From Leucocoprinus leucothites (Eukaryota; Basidiomycota; Agaricomycetes; Agaricales; Agaricaceae), in NCBI GenBank assembly GCA_013368445.1, contig JAACJO010000020.1:124001-188000 (forward strand): a stretch of 64,000 nt of DNA. Reading direction: 5' to 3'. Below are positions 45,852 through 59,038 of this stretch, in pieces. The notes below the pieces were generated by a model. It made no database searches and had not been told where the DNA came from. It saw only the letters and a list, made by a program, of their open reading frames with translations. The translations under genes were made by a program, and so were the position numbers. Position 1 is the stretch's first letter, and every line of letters starts with the position of its first letter.

Positions 45852-48800
45852 ATCCTCCTTTCCCTCTTACCACCATCATCGATTTCTTTGATGGTGCTTT
45901 ATACTACATTGACTATGAATTCTATCAACATGACTGCACCATCACATTGGGTGGACCTTAAGGGTACCCCACCACTGTCTTCAGACCCTATGAACCTTGC
46001 CGACAATGAAACATGTGTCTTGTTCAGCAAGCATGACTGCTTAAGCTCTCCTGCACTATCTATCAAATTGACTAGGCATTCTATTCAAGATGATGCCAAG
46101 TCTGCTGCCTCCTCCAGGGCTGGCTCTGACCAAGAAGAAGGGAGCGGTGAGAGCAAATCCAACTTGTCTGTCTCAATCTCCCCCCCTCCATCACCCATCG
46201 CTGTCCTTGCTACACTATCGTGTGCAGCATCACATTCATCTCTTAGAACTCCCCCTCCTCCCTCTTTGTGTGCCAAGCGAGTTTGTGCTCATGAGACTTG
46301 TCAAGGGCTAGATACCACCCCAAGGCCATCTCAAGAACTGTGTTGATGAGCATGTATGATGGCTTCAAAATCACCTATCCCCTTCTACCCATTTGGAGAG
46401 GGGTTCATAGGTGAGTTTTAACCACCTGATCCTTTAAATCTAAACTCTTGTGGGGAAGTATGGAGTGACCAAGAGGATGGGATAATTGATAATGGGGTAC
46501 CTACCAATCGGTTTTTTGGACCCCCACCCACCTTAAGGCTGTCTCATGCAATGCATGGATCCACTGAGTCAGCAAATGCTGTGCCATCCAGCACTCCGGC
46601 TACTTTCTTTGCTGGATCATCTAATACTAATGATGTCACACCTGATGTCATACATGATGTCACTGGTGACATCACAACACTGCCACAGGAATCTAGGCCT
46701 GCACAGCCACAACTTCTGGATCTCAAGGATCCATCAAACACAGCCACCAAAGAAACTGTGATTGTTAGTGAAGCTGCCTTTAAAGTGCTTGAGGTGCTCA
46801 AATATGTTACTAATTTCTTTAGGCATTGTGCCGCTCTCAGATTGTGGCCCAGAGAGAAAGACCCAAGGGTTCCCCAAATGGGGGAGCCCATTTACTGTCT
46901 ACTTACAACTATGTTTGAGTCAGGCTGGGACCGATTGCCCATCAATAGTGAGAACAGACTCATGATCATAGAAGCACTGAGACAATATCTCAGTCCTTCT
47001 TCTAATATCCCCATGATGGACTCTTCCCCTCCTCCAAAAGGCAAGGGTAAGAGAAAAAAGGCACATAAACCATCTCCATCTGCTATCCCTACCCCCCTAT
47101 TCCTGCCTGGCATTGTCATTGGGCAAACTAACTCCAAAGCTCATATTGACAATGACTTGATGAATGTTGACCAAGCCCCTCTCGTTGAGGGCACCCTTCC
47201 TATCCCCCAGAATGATGTCCCCTCTTCTGGTAAGGCACATGATGTTTCGTCTGTGCCAGGCTCCTGCAAGGCAAGGAATGACACTATGTCTTCTAAGCCT
47301 TCCAGTCCTATCCATGTCTCCTGGGCCCCTCCTCCACCTTCCAATCATGTGACTCCAAGGAACAGGAATGGAAACCTCGAGTGCTCAGTTGGGTGCCCCT
47401 TTTCTGATGGCCAGGCTCAGCCATCAAAACCTAACCCTAAGGGTGCCTCTGAAATGCTGCCCCCCATTCCCCCTCCTGACCATAAGGCATCCACCAAACC
47501 CCTGAATGTGTCATTCACTGATGCCACTTGATGGGGTGTCCAGCCAGCAGCTTCCTCTTCCACTTCTTCCAACATCAATGGGGTCAAAATGTGAGAAATG
47601 ATACTCGCCTTCCCCAAACTCTCATACAATAAAGTCCTTGCCATGTACAAGGCAGGCTATGGTAGTGCCCAACCTCAGGTGCCTGAACCATCAACTACAA
47701 GCGCTCAATGCACTAAACCCAAAATGACACCATATGGGCCCACTCATTGCCAAGTCCTTATCTCTTTTGAGGGAAACATTATTGCTGACTGTATCAAAGA
47801 TTTCAATAAGGTAGCTGAATTTTGCAACCGTGGCCTTGTTGCTGCTCAATCCAAACTTCGCGTTGAGTCCATTCATGAATCATATAACAGAATATCCATT
47901 GCTACCTCTGGTGTCACTACTCCAAATAACCTTGACACCATCAAGTCATGGCTGAAAAAAGCCTGGCAACTTGGAGATGCTATCCCCATTGAGCCTCGTC
48001 TCCCACAATCCAAGTTGTTCCTCAAAATCGTTGGCGTCCCTTATTGGGTTGCTAATTCATCCAATCCTCTTTCCCCCGCATTCGTTGAGCAAGCTCTTGG
48101 ACAATCATCCCTCTTTGAAAATGTTATCCTCACTACTCATCCCTGAGTCATGAAAGCCTCCCCCAAGTCCGACACTGCAGTTGTATGGTTTGACATCTGG
48201 GATTCTCAAAATAGTACTAAGACCAAGACGTTGGTCAACCATACTATCAATTTTGGGCACCATGTCGGCACAATTTGTGCCAACAGTATGCACCCTGGTG
48301 TTGCGCAGTGTAGAAACTGTTGGTGGTGGGGCCACCCCACCCATGTGTGTCATGCCCTTAGCGCTCGGTGTCAAATTTGTGGTGGTCCTCATCGCATCGA
48401 GAATCATCAGTCTATGGCCTGGTGTTGTAAGGCCAATCCTAAATCCAACCCCCCTTGTGATGCCACCCCCGATGGCATCCCATGCCCTCATCTTGAGAAC
48501 TTTAAATGCCTTAATTGTAAAGGCAACCATCATGCTAATGACACTAAGTGTCCATTTTGGAAAAATAGGTTTGATCACACCTGGCACTCTAACAAAGCTG
48601 CTGAGTCACACACTGCACATGCTGTCTGCACCAATACCACTCGCTCCAGAGGCAGAGTTGCCATTTAAGTATGTCTGGTAAGAACATTGTTATCTCTTCC
48701 ATTCATATCTATTCACAAAATGTGGGACGCTCTTATGCCCTGGTTGATATCATTCTTGAGTCCAGGAAACTGGACTTTGACATTATTTTTCTACAGGAAC

Positions 48801-51800
48801 CACTGTGGAATCACATTCACAAAGCACCCTCTACAACTAACCCCGAAGGGGATGATGTCATTGGTGCCCCTATTCACCCTGAATGGCTGTGTATGGTTTG
48901 CCCTACTAAGCATAACGATCCCAGACCTTGTACTTTGACTTACGTTCACAGATGATTACTTCATATGAGACCCATCCTTCAACAGGAGTGGGTTAATCAT
49001 CACAATATTCAAATCTTGGGTCTGTTTAATCAGGGTAATTATATTCATTTTCTCAACATATATTCTGACTTGTCATCAACAGCAATAAATTTTCTTTTGA
49101 CAAATTTTGTTGACATTTGCAATATTGTGTATATGGGAGGCAACTTCAACTGTCACTCTCCTGAATGGGACCCTTTGGCCTCCCACATCCCTCATTCCGC
49201 CATAACTCTAATGGAGTTAGTGGATTGCTTCAATCTTACAAGGTCCACACCAACTGTTCTATCTCCAACCCATTTTTCTTCTATAGAAAACCACAACAAT
49301 TCTGTTATCAATCTCATATTCTGTGCTAATGATTCCACCCCTCATGTCATTGATGCAAATTTGAGACTGCCATCGGACCACACACCTCTACTCATTGATC
49401 TTCCAATTTGTCCAGACCATATTAATTATAAAAAATGTGTTTTGCCAAAGGATAGCGATGAAGAGACTGCCTTTATATCTCAAGTCTCAGAGCATCTAGC
49501 AGCTATTGACTGTTTGAACATTCACTCTACTTCTTGCTTGGACAATATTTCCAACTCTATTTCCTGTATATTCTCTGATTCATGGAACACAAACTCTAAA
49601 ACCGTATGGATCACTAACCAGTCAAAAGAATGGTGGAATTCCCATTGCTCTGAGACCTTACTCACTTACAGGAGAACCAAAGATTGTAAAGACTGGCGAG
49701 CATTCAGGGTGGCTACTCAAGCTGCTAAACAATCTTTCTTTGATAATCACATCTGTGAGATTGCTTCAACCAACAAATGACCCTGGGATCTCATGAAGTG
49801 GGTCAAACAATGAAAACTCCCTGCCATCGAGGGCATTCGATATCAAGGATGCCCTTGCAATGATCTTCCAGACTTGTGGAATGCTTTACACTCGTCATAT
49901 AATTCTGCATCAGGCCAACTGGTAAGCCCTCAGGTTTTGAATGAAATGAAATCTTTCCCCCCCCCACTCCTGGGTGAACTTCTCTACTCTGGAACTTACC
50001 AAATCCCTCTCATCTTGTGCTAACTCCTCAGCACCTGGACCTGATCATATCTCTTGGAAACATCTTAAGTCTTTGTTGCCCATGATAACTGCCTCAAAAA
50101 CATTATACTCATTGCCAACACATGCGTACGTCTCTCTCATTGGCCAAGTCACTTCAAAGACTCAGTCTCTATCATCATTCCCAAGCCAAATAAACTGGCC
50201 TATGATACCCCTAAAGTGTTTTGTCCTATCGTTCTACTAAACACTTTAGGAAAACTAATTGAAAAGATGATCGCACACTGCATGCAATTTGAAGTGGTAT
50301 CCTTAGGAGTTCTCCATCCAAATCAAATGGGTGGGGTAATCCAATGTTCTACCAAGGATGCAGGTGTTTTCCTCACTCACATCATTTGAGCTGGATGGGC
50401 CAAAGGTATGATCACCAGTGTTTGTGCCTTTGATATTGCCCAATTTTTCCCTTCCCTAAATCATGACATCCTCACTGATATCTTGCATTGCCAGGGGTTT
50501 GCCCCTGAACTTGTAAATTTTTTCTCCCATTACCTCATAGGTCGATTGACCCAATTTATGTGGAATACCTTCATATCTGATGCCCATAACGTGGATGTTG
50601 GCATAGGGCAAGGTTCCACTCTCTCACCCATACTCTCGGCACTATATTTAGTGCCTCTCATGTTCATGTTTGATCAATGTGCTTGTTTACAATCCATCCC
50701 CTCTTCCCTTTTATCCTTTGTTGATGATGGGCTTTGTATATCTCAAGCAAAGAACTATATTGACACTATTTCTTCCCTCAAATCAGCATATTCCATCATT
50801 AACTCCATATGTACTGACCTTGGATTAGTCGTTGAACACAATAAATCTGAGGTCTTCCACTTCTCTCACCATCACAATGACTCAAACCCCCCTCTGGACC
50901 TATCCGACATTGGCAGCCCCCTCCTTCATCCAAAATGCTTCTGGTGCTACCTAGGCTTCTACTTCGATTGTCGACTCTCATTCCAAGAGCACATTCAATA
51001 CTACTCCACCAAAGCTTTATCTACAGTGAAAGCTATGGGCATGCTAGGCAATTCCACCCAAGGTCTCCTCCCTCTCCAGAAACATCTTCTATACAGGACA
51101 TGTGTCATCCCAGTGGCAACATATGGCTTTCAACTATGGTACTTTGAAGGCACTTGCAATAAGGCACTTCTCAAGTCCCTTTCTTCTATGCAAAGATGCG
51201 TGGCTCTTTGGATCACAGGTGCCTTTCGCACTTCTCCATCTGGTGGCACCAAGAGTATTGCTGGACTGATTCCCATCCATCTCCATCTTTGTAAATTAGC
51301 TATTTGTTCATCATACCGAGTTTTTACTTTACCCTCTAATCATGCATTATGCTCTCTATTATCTGATGGTTTCTCTCTTGATTCTTCCCCTCATCCCCAA
51401 TCACTTCGCCTTCTCACTCTGGCTAAAAAAGCTAAAGTCAAAGGCCCTATCGTTGATGTAGATAATTCTCTTTCTCTTCCTTCAGACTCTTTCTCTCCTT
51501 TTGCTTCTGAATCCAAGCCTGGGTCTCATCTCATGGACATCTTTCCTGATTCCATTCACTTTCATCCTTGTAACCAATCAGACAAACACAATATGTACAA
51601 ACATGTATCATCTCTCGATTCTGTTTTTTCCTCATCTTCTTCTGATCACAATTGTATATCAGTTGTTACTGATGCCTCTGTTCCCCTTGTAGGTTGCCTT
51701 CAGGTGGTTTTGGCAGCACACTTATATCACGGCGGATGACAAGTGTCCCATGCAAAACAGGCAAGCAGCTGGGCGTCTTCTACAGATGCAGAACTCTACT

Positions 51801-52826
51801 CCATACACATTGGCATTGCTAAAGCCATTTCCCTCCAATGCGACAAAATCATCCTCATTACTGACTGTCTCCCAGCAGCCAAGCTGGCAGTTGATCCTTC
51901 TATCCACTCAAGTCAGTCGCACTCTATCCATGTTTGCTGACTTCTATCCAATTGGCTTGCAGCCAACCCATCCTGTTCTATTGACTTTTGGGATGTCCCA
52001 TCCAAGTGGTGTTGGAAGCCCCACCTCAAAGTCCACAATGATGTCACTACCACACATATACATGACCCTTCCCATACAGGTGCCACTCTGGATTTTTTGT
52101 GACACAAAGCCACCAACAATTGCCAGAAATCCTGGAAGTCTACATTTTGGAAGAAGAAGTACTATGGCAACAGTTTCCTTCTTTCAAAAAAGAATTGCAA
52201 GTTCCTCATCCCCACTTACATTAAGGGAGGCACCTGGCTTCCTCTAGCGAATGAGTCACCATCATTATGCACTCGCATTACTTGAGCTATCCTAAACCAT
52301 GCTCCAATCAGAGCTTATTGTGAGAAGTTCTTCATCCTTGAGCCTAAATCTTGTTGTTGTGGCCATTATCTGGAAATGTGACACCATATCTTGTGCTATT
52401 GCCCTCTATATCCCATCCATACTCAGTAGATATAATGTGCATTCCCTCAGTATGAGTTCCTTGTTGAGTTCTTGAAAAAGAACCCGGCTGCTTTTGCCTT
52501 CACCAACCAAGACATATGTCCACTGTCACTTCAAGCCCCTGTACCCACCGAACCAAATGAAGGTAAACTATACTCTTTCATTTCCTCTCTTTTATTTTCT
52601 CTTGAGTCTGATCTCTGTGTATGACACCTTGTTCTCTAGTCTCTCTTGAGTCTTCTCTATCTTGCTGGACTAATCATATATAGTCTCTGTCTTAACCAGT
52701 CAAAGACCACTTTGTGTACCCTGGCTTGCGGTAGTGTACCGTCTGTTTGTATTATTTAGTTAAAAGCGGACTGTGATTGAGCACCGCTATATAAATTCAT
52801 TGATATAAAAAAAAAAAAAAAAAAGG
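45851..52826 (+). mobile_element. LINE copy 3, full length but decayed
   Basis: The copy starts CATCCTCCTTTCCC after the TSD GATGGGTTGTTCAC and ends in poly(A) before the second TSD copy (52827-52840). Its length, about 6.98 kb, equals LINE 1. ORF1 (about 45915-48668) and ORF2 (48671-52625) are recognisable throughout, with APE, RT (FVDDG at about 50720), RNase H and the terminal Cys/His motif, but are broken by many stops and several shifts. CpG sites are largely TG or CA. It splits the Gypsy integrase between codons that read on across the insertion. Confidence 0.9.
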
Positions 52827-52977
52827 GATGGGTTGTTCACCCTACTTTATGGTCATGGGCACCCACCCGACTTTACCTCTGGATGTACAGGATGCAACAT
52901 GGCTAGTTAGCTACCCAGGGAAGATGATGTCCATGGATGAACTTATTGGCTTAAGAGCATTAGCCCTGGCAAAGCAT
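52827..52977 (+). pseudogene. Ty3/Gypsy integrase fragment, piece 2
   Basis: The frame resumes from MGCSPYFMVMGTHPTLPLD and continues through GKMMSMDELIGLRALALAKH. This is the part after the catalytic core, with the usual G-x-HP-x-LPLD motif of fungal Gypsy integrases. It ends at the insertion of the second Gag-only element, TSD AGCCCTGGCAAAGCAT (52962-52977). Confidence 0.75.
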
Positions 52978-53061
52978 CCCTTCTTGTCCTCTTACCACCA
53001 CCATCTCTTGAGTTGGTGTCTTAGTTTGAGCACAATACTACATTGTCTACACTAGCAAAAC

Positions 53062-54940
53062 ATGGGTAGGCAAAAGTCTAAAGCTATTAGTCATGAGATT
53101 GCAAACATGGACCTTGACTCCAACATTGTGTCTGGCGATGATGAGCTTGACATGATCAAAGAGGCCCCCAGGCCCTCCACCTCCACCCAGCCTGGCCACT
53201 CTATGGCAGAATTCAAGGCTCTGGCTGCCTCCATGAGGGCTGATGTTCAGTCACCCTCACCTCTTCCCTCGGTGTCTGCTGATGTTCCGTCGCTGGCATC
53301 TACTACTCAGCCTCCAGTGACCTTAGGTCCCAAGGCCCCACTTGTTGCTGGTGGTACCACGTACTACCCAGTTCCCACTCCTTCCCTGATTGCACCATCC
53401 ACCCCATCATCCTCTGCTGGGACCATGCCTGGAGATGATGCTGCAGCCAAGCAGGCTTTCAACAGCCTCAAGAAGTTCTTGCATGAAGTGCAAGAACTCC
53501 CTGATGATTCTCTCCTCAACGAGGACTATACCAAGGCATGTGCTAGCTATCTTGCTAGTGCTGTCTATGAATTTGAGATGAGCAGGCACAGGAGTGCATG
53601 CATTTCCATGGGTGAACAGTGGGCCAGCCATGGCTGGACCACCTTTTGCTCTTTCATGCAGGGCTTCACTTGGTTCAATGAGCCAGAAGCCTCCCCTAAA
53701 GACATACACGTTATCCACGAGGCGACCCATGGATCCACTGACAAAGCAGAACCACATGACATTGACATAGGCTCCCCCAAGACATCCAAGCAAATGCCCA
53801 AGGCACCGCAGCCCACTCCAGCCTGGCCCCCCATACCACCCAAGCAAGTGCCCCTTAAGGCGTGCACTAGTGGCCTCCCTCAAGCACCCATAAAGGCGCC
53901 CATCCCCACTTCTGCTCTGGTGCCTCATCAGCACTCATTTGCAGAAGCTGCCTGTGTCGCTCATCAAGCTGGCACAGGCAAACCCCTCCCTCAACCCTGA
54001 TCATGTCACTGCAATGCATCAGGCTGCCACCACCACCGCTGGCTCTGCCAAGAAGCCACGCATGACCACTGCTGGGCCCACACACCATCAATTGTTCCTT
54101 GATTTCACTGGTGATGCCAGTGAGATCACTTATCTCCATCACAAGGCCATATGCCTTCTCAACGACCCCCTCTCACATGCCAAGTCTTCTTTGCATATTG
54201 AGAATATCACCAAGGCATACAGCACTATCATGCTGTACACCTCCACCATATCCTCAGACTCCGACATCACTGTCATCAAGTCTGCTATCCCCTCCATCTT
54301 CACCACCCCATTCGAGCTGAAGACATGCCACCCCAGGTCAAGGTCTTATCTCAAGATCCTTGATGTCCCCTTCCATGTGAATGGCATCCATATTATGCCA
54401 GTTCAGATTACTGACCACATGTGATTGTCTCCATTCAAGGACACTTTTGCTGATGTCTCATCTGTGCGCATCATATGCAACTCCCCCAAGGCCAACACTG
54501 CTACCGTCTGGTTTGACCTATGGGATTCTCAGTCAGGAGCCAGTGCCAAGAAGCTCCTCAACAAGTACCTTGACTTCAATGGTATGCAGGCTGTTATCAA
54601 GCCCACCTATGCCCACCCCAGTGTCCCTCAGTACTACCGCTGCTGCCGCTTTGGCCACTCTACCCCCACCTGCCACAACCATGCACTCAGGTGTTCCCAG
54701 TGTGGTGGTCCTCACTGTAGTGAGAATCATTACTCTACATCATCGTGCTGTAAGGGGAGTCCGAAGGCAAACCCCTCCATCCTGCCCACACCCACTGGGG
54801 AACCCTGTCCCCATATCTCATGTGTCAACTGCAAGGGCGACCATGCAGCTGATGATTGAAAGTGCCCATTCTGGTGCCACTGGTTCAACTGTGACTGGCT
54901 TAGCCATCACAAGGAGGACAATAGGAGGCTCCAGCAGTAG
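53062..54940 (+). pseudogene. Gag of the second Gag-only element, decayed
   Basis: The ATG at 53062 begins MGRQKSKAISHEI, parallel to MGKRKSKTNRP of copy A. The acidic start, a helical segment, HSFAEAACVAHQ and then, after a frame change near 53960, VSLIKLAQANPSLNPDHVTA follow. The folded part (WFDLWDSQSGASAKKLL) and the knuckles remain, though with changes such as YYRCC for the first CxxC. TGA codons at 54421 (HM*LSPF, where copy A has Arg CGA) and near 54857 (DD*KCPF, again CGA in copy A) end the frame early. It is homologous to LINE ORF1 but clearly a separate family. No RT follows within the element. Confidence 0.8.
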
Positions 54941-55120
54941 GTCGTGTATCTGCTTCAACGCATCTTCCAACCCCATCGGTATGTTGCTGGGGCCACACAT
55001 GCATGTAAGCTTACTGTTAGAGGTCTGCGAGTTGGACTTTAGTTTCACTTCTTTGTTACTATGCCACATCTCTATGCCATTGAGTAGTGTACTATATTCA
55101 GATAGGACTTTATCTATTCT

Positions 55121-55725
55121 TGTCACGATCTGATCCTGTGGACCGGCCCAGCTGGTATTTGTTTTCTTAATTCAGAATCTGTTACGCATAACTGTTTTCC
55201 TGTCCCCTCACTTCGGCTTGCTCCACTCCATTCGTTCCACTCTTCTTCTTTGCCCTGTGTCTTCTTGTGCATTGTATTCAGACTTTCCCATGTCATGTCA
55301 TGTTCCATTCCCCTTGTCATTTTTAGTCCCCTTCTGATGTCTCAGATATTCTTATCTTCTAGCCTTTCCGAAATGTCAGATGATAATTCTGCTCTTATCC
55401 TTTTTCTGCAATACCTTTGTTTTGTTACTACCTGACCCTCTCTGCCATCTCATATATAAGTAGTCAAACTTGTACTGTACTCCTCAGTCTGAATCAACTA
55501 AGTCACATGTTACTACTCTGTCTGATCTCTGCTCTCTCTTTGCCCTCCCGTCTCTATCCATTTCTGAAATATGGGTCAGTGTCAGTAGTGGCACAACACA
55601 TAAGTTGAGGCCAAGACCCACTCCTGTGTTCATCAACCAGATCAGTTATCTCTGCTCCTCTGTCTTAGACACCCAGTCTTGAACATCAGCTCCATTCCCC
55701 ATCCTTAGTAACCCAGTTCTTGACA
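55121..55725 (+). mobile_element. Solo LTR, older copy, inside the Gag-only element
   Basis: A 605-bp sequence starts TGTCACGATC and ends TTCTTGACA, flanked by the 5-bp TSD ATTCT on both sides. A TATATAAGTAG promoter-like box lies near 55453. It aligns along its length with the LTR at 58325 and is CpG-poor. A lone LTR remains when the two LTRs of a retrotransposon recombine. It interrupts the 3' UTR of the Gag-only element. Confidence 0.85.
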
Positions 55726-55850
55726 ATTCTTGTCTCTGTAGTGTTTGGCTTGGGTAGCAATACTTAGGCCCTGTATTATGTTGGTGAGCGCAGACTGCGA
55801 CTGGGCACTGTGTAATAAATCATTGATTTAAAAAAGAAAAAAAAAAAAAA

Positions 55851-56476
55851 AGCCCTGGCAAAGCATGTGGCACATGTCAAGGCAATGCAGTTAAGAGCAA
55901 ATAAAGAGAAACTGGCTAGAGCCCTTAGATTAGAAAAAGAAAATTCTGCAAAGATCAAAGAATGGGACTTCAAGCCGGGTAACTTAGTGTTAGTTAGGAA
56001 TATGGCCATTGAATCATTGGTGGACTGAAAAATGAAGCCAAGATATTTAGGACCCATGGTTGTGATCATTCACAACAAAGGGGGAGCTTATATCTTAGCT
56101 GAAATGGATGGGTCTGTCTGGCAAAACAAAGTGGCTGCATTCCAAGTAATTCCATACTTAGCTAGGAAGACCATCTCTCTTCCAAAAGAGATAGAGGAGG
56201 TCCTAGACATTAGTAAAGAAAGTCTAAACGATCTTAAAGATAAAGAAGAAGAACATTGGATGCTTGAAGATGAATGGTCAGATGATGACATAGTGAGTTC
56301 GCATGACATGAGTTCGAAGGACAAAGAAAAGGACTTGTGATTTCTACTGGTAAAAAACCTCAGAAAGGAAAACGAGGTACAGCTTTGGACTGACTAAGTA
56401 CTATCCTATGAAGCGAGGTGGCTATCTAGCTACTAAGCAGAGGCAACAGGAGAAGGCTGAAGGGACTGAAGAAGCT
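55851..56476 (+). pseudogene. Ty3/Gypsy pol C-terminal region, piece 3
   Basis: From ALAKHVAHVKAMQLRANKEK the frame continues through IKEWDFKPGNLVLVRN, the typical SH3-like C-terminal part of Gypsy integrase, and MKPRYLGPMVVI, to an acidic tail ending at TGA near 56338. One TGA interrupts it at SLVD*KMKPR near 56028. A further coding-like stretch, MKRGGYLATKQRQQEKAEG, runs to the LINE 4 insertion at 56476 and may be the true C-terminus in another frame. Confidence 0.7.
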
Positions 56477-57969
56477 CCTTCAAATCATGTGTTACATTCT
56501 CTTTTATCAGATCATTTCTCTCTTAACTCTTCCCCTCATCCCCAATCACTTCGACTTCTCACTCTGGCCAAAAAAGCTAAAGTCAAAGGCCCTATTATTG
56601 ATGTAGATAGTTCTCTTTCTCACCTTTCTGATTCCTTTTCTCCCTTTGCTCCTGAATCCAAGCCTGGGTCTTGCCTTATGGACATCTTCCCTGATTCCAT
56701 TCACTTTCATCCTTGTAACCAATCAGACAAACACGATATGTACAAACATGTATCTTCTCTCAATTCTATTTTTTCCTCATCTTCTTCTGATTGCAATTGT
56801 ATATCAGTTGTTACTGATACCTCTGTTCCCCTTGTAGGTTCCCTTCAGGTGGTTTCAGTGGCACACTTATATTGTGGCGGACAACAAGTGTCCCATGCAA
56901 AACAGGCAAGCAGCCAGGTGTCTTCTACAGATGCAGAACTCTACTCCATATGCATTGGCATTGCTAAAGCCATTTCCCTCCAGTGTGACAAAATCATCCT
57001 CATTACTGACTGTCTCCCAGCAGCCGAACTGGCAGTCAACCCATCCATTCACTCGAGTCAGTCACACTCTATTCATGTATGCCGACTTCTATCCAACTGG
57101 CTTGCAGCCAAATCATCCCATTCAATCGACTTCTGGGACATCCCATTTAAGTGGCATTGGAAGCCCCACCTCAAAGTCCATAATGATGCCACTACCACAC
57201 ACATCCATGCCCCTCCCCATACAGGTGCTACTATTGACTTCTTGCGATGCAAAGCCACCAACAATTGCCAAAAATCTTGGGAGTCCACATTTTGGAAGAA
57301 GAAGTACTGTGGCAATGGTTTCCCCCCCTCAAAAAAGATTCGCAAGTTCATCATCCCCACTTACGTCAAGGGTGGTACCTGGCTCCCTTTAGCCAACAAG
57401 TCACCATCATTATGTGCTCGCATGACTCAAGCTATTTTAAACCATGCTCCAATTGGAGCTTATTGCGAGAGATTCTTCCCCCTTGAGCCCAGCTCCTGTC
57501 TGTGTGGCCATCACCTGGAAACACGACATCATATCCTGTGCTATTGTCCACTATATCCTGTTCACACCCAATGGATTCAATGCACCTTCCCTCAATACGA
57601 GTTCCTCGTCAAGTTCTTGAAAAGGAGCCTGGCTGCTTTTGCCTTTACCAATCATGATATGCATCCACTGCTGCTTCAAGCTCCTGTGCCCGCCGAACCT
57701 AATGAAGGTGAACTATATTCTTTCATCTCCTCTCTCTTATTTTCTTTTGAGTCCAATCTCTGTGTATGATACCCTGTTATATAGTCTCTCTCGAGTCTCC
57801 TCTATTTTGCTGGACTGATCGTGTATAGTCTTTGTCTTAAGCGGTCTTCAACCACTTTGTGTACCCCAGCTTGCTGTAGTGTACCATCTGTTTGTATTAT
57901 TTAGTTGAAAGTGGACTGTGATCAAGCACCGCTATATAAATTCATTGATTTTTTTTTAAAAAAGAAAAA
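56477..57969 (+). mobile_element. LINE copy 4, 5'-truncated
   Basis: The copy begins at a point matching about 15.25 kb of LINE 1 and ends in a T-run then A-rich tail. The TSD GGACTGAAGAAGCT flanks it (56463-56476 and 57970-57983). One unbroken frame, 56480 to TGA near 57767, covers the RNase H region and terminal Cys/His motif, including GGQQVSHAKQ where LINE 1 has TGA, so this copy keeps a sense codon there. Confidence 0.9.
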
Positions 57970-58324
57970 GGACTGAAGAAGCTGTTCCTGTTCCAGTGTG
58001 AATGCTTGGTAATGATGGCCAATGGCATCCATCTCCAGCAGGCATTTGAGCAGGGAGTGGTTGACAGACAACAAATGAGTCTGTTTAGCTAGGGACTCAC
58101 ATGCATTGAAGTTTCCGACTTAGAGGGCGTGAGCAGCGGTTATAAGAGATTGAATGTCTTGAAGATAGGTTGCTACTGAGCCAATTAGTGGACTAGCTAA
58201 CTTGGTAATGAAATACATGTACTTGGCAGAGGGGGACATAAATAGCCTTCTGGGAAGCTCAAGGTGCCAGAGTTAGCCAGTAACTGGGTGGCCTGGTGAT
58301 AAGCCCTGCTTTGAGTGTCCATGC
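57970..58324 (+). other. Gypsy 3' flank after LINE 4
   Basis: The Gypsy-side frame continues for a few codons (GTEEAVPVPV) and stops at TGA near 58000. The remainder has no clear gene and ends at the solo LTR, whose left TSD CATGC is 58320-58324. Confidence 0.5.
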
Positions 58325-58883
58325 TGTCACGAGCCGAACCTCAAGAACGGCTGACGGTTCGAACTTAGTATTATTTTCATGAACTCCTATCCGCTTTCGA
58401 ATATCGGTTACTTCGGTTTGTATCGGTCTTTCGCCTTCGGACTTATTCTGACACCTTCCATTTTATTAATTCATACCACCTTGTCGAAATTTTCTGACAA
58501 CCGTTTAATAGTAAATTTTATATCTTCTAGCCTTGTAAAATTTGCAGACTCCACTTTGATTATTTCTCCGTTTACTACTTTGCTTGTTTTCCTTATCCGA
58601 TCCTATATTCAGCATCGTATATAAGTAGCACGACTTTGTACTTGGATTCCTTAGTCTGATAATCAAATTAGCGATACGCTACTTTCCTCTGCTCTCTGTT
58701 CGTCCTCAGCTCTCTTATATTGTCTGAAATCCGGGTCAAGCGTCAGTAGTCGGCACAACACATAAGTTGAGGCCACGACCCGCTCCCGCGTCCGACGACC
58801 GGCTCCTGCCTTACCTCTCTCACACCTCTGTCCAACCAGTCCTTGACATCGGCTCCCTATCCGTAGGGTTTGTGCACTTAACA
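58325..58883 (+). mobile_element. Solo LTR, younger copy
   Basis: The 559-bp sequence starts TGTCACGAGC, ends CACTTAACA and is flanked by the 5-bp TSD CATGC (58320-58324 and 58884-58888). It has a TATATAAGTAG box near 58618 and keeps many CpG sites although its surroundings have lost them, so it arrived recently. It belongs to the same family as the LTR at 55121. Confidence 0.85.
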
Positions 58884-59038
58884 CATGCCTGGAATGTGGA
58901 AGTAAGAAAGGTGCACCATTTCCAGACAAGCAACAGTAGGAGAGCCATTCTAGCCAAAGAATAAGAAGACTTAAGTAAGATTAACTGATGATACTCCAAG
59001 TAGTTACTTACCAAGGTAGTGACAGAATTCCTGTACTT

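Larger units (their letters stand above)
52978..55850 (+). mobile_element. Gag-only retroelement, copy B, carrying a solo LTR
   Basis: The 16-bp TSD AGCCCTGGCAAAGCAT flanks it (52962-52977 and 55851-55866). Without the LTR and its TSD it is about 2.26 kb, the same size as copy A, with the same CATCCCTTCTTGTCCTC start and the hairpin plus ATTGATTTAAA tail. It encodes only Gag. CpG depletion shows it is older than copy A. Confidence 0.85.

Noticed and set aside
58340..58370. tRNA gene suggested by a GGTTCGAA motif
   Set aside because: The motif lies inside the LTR and no cloverleaf can be drawn around it.
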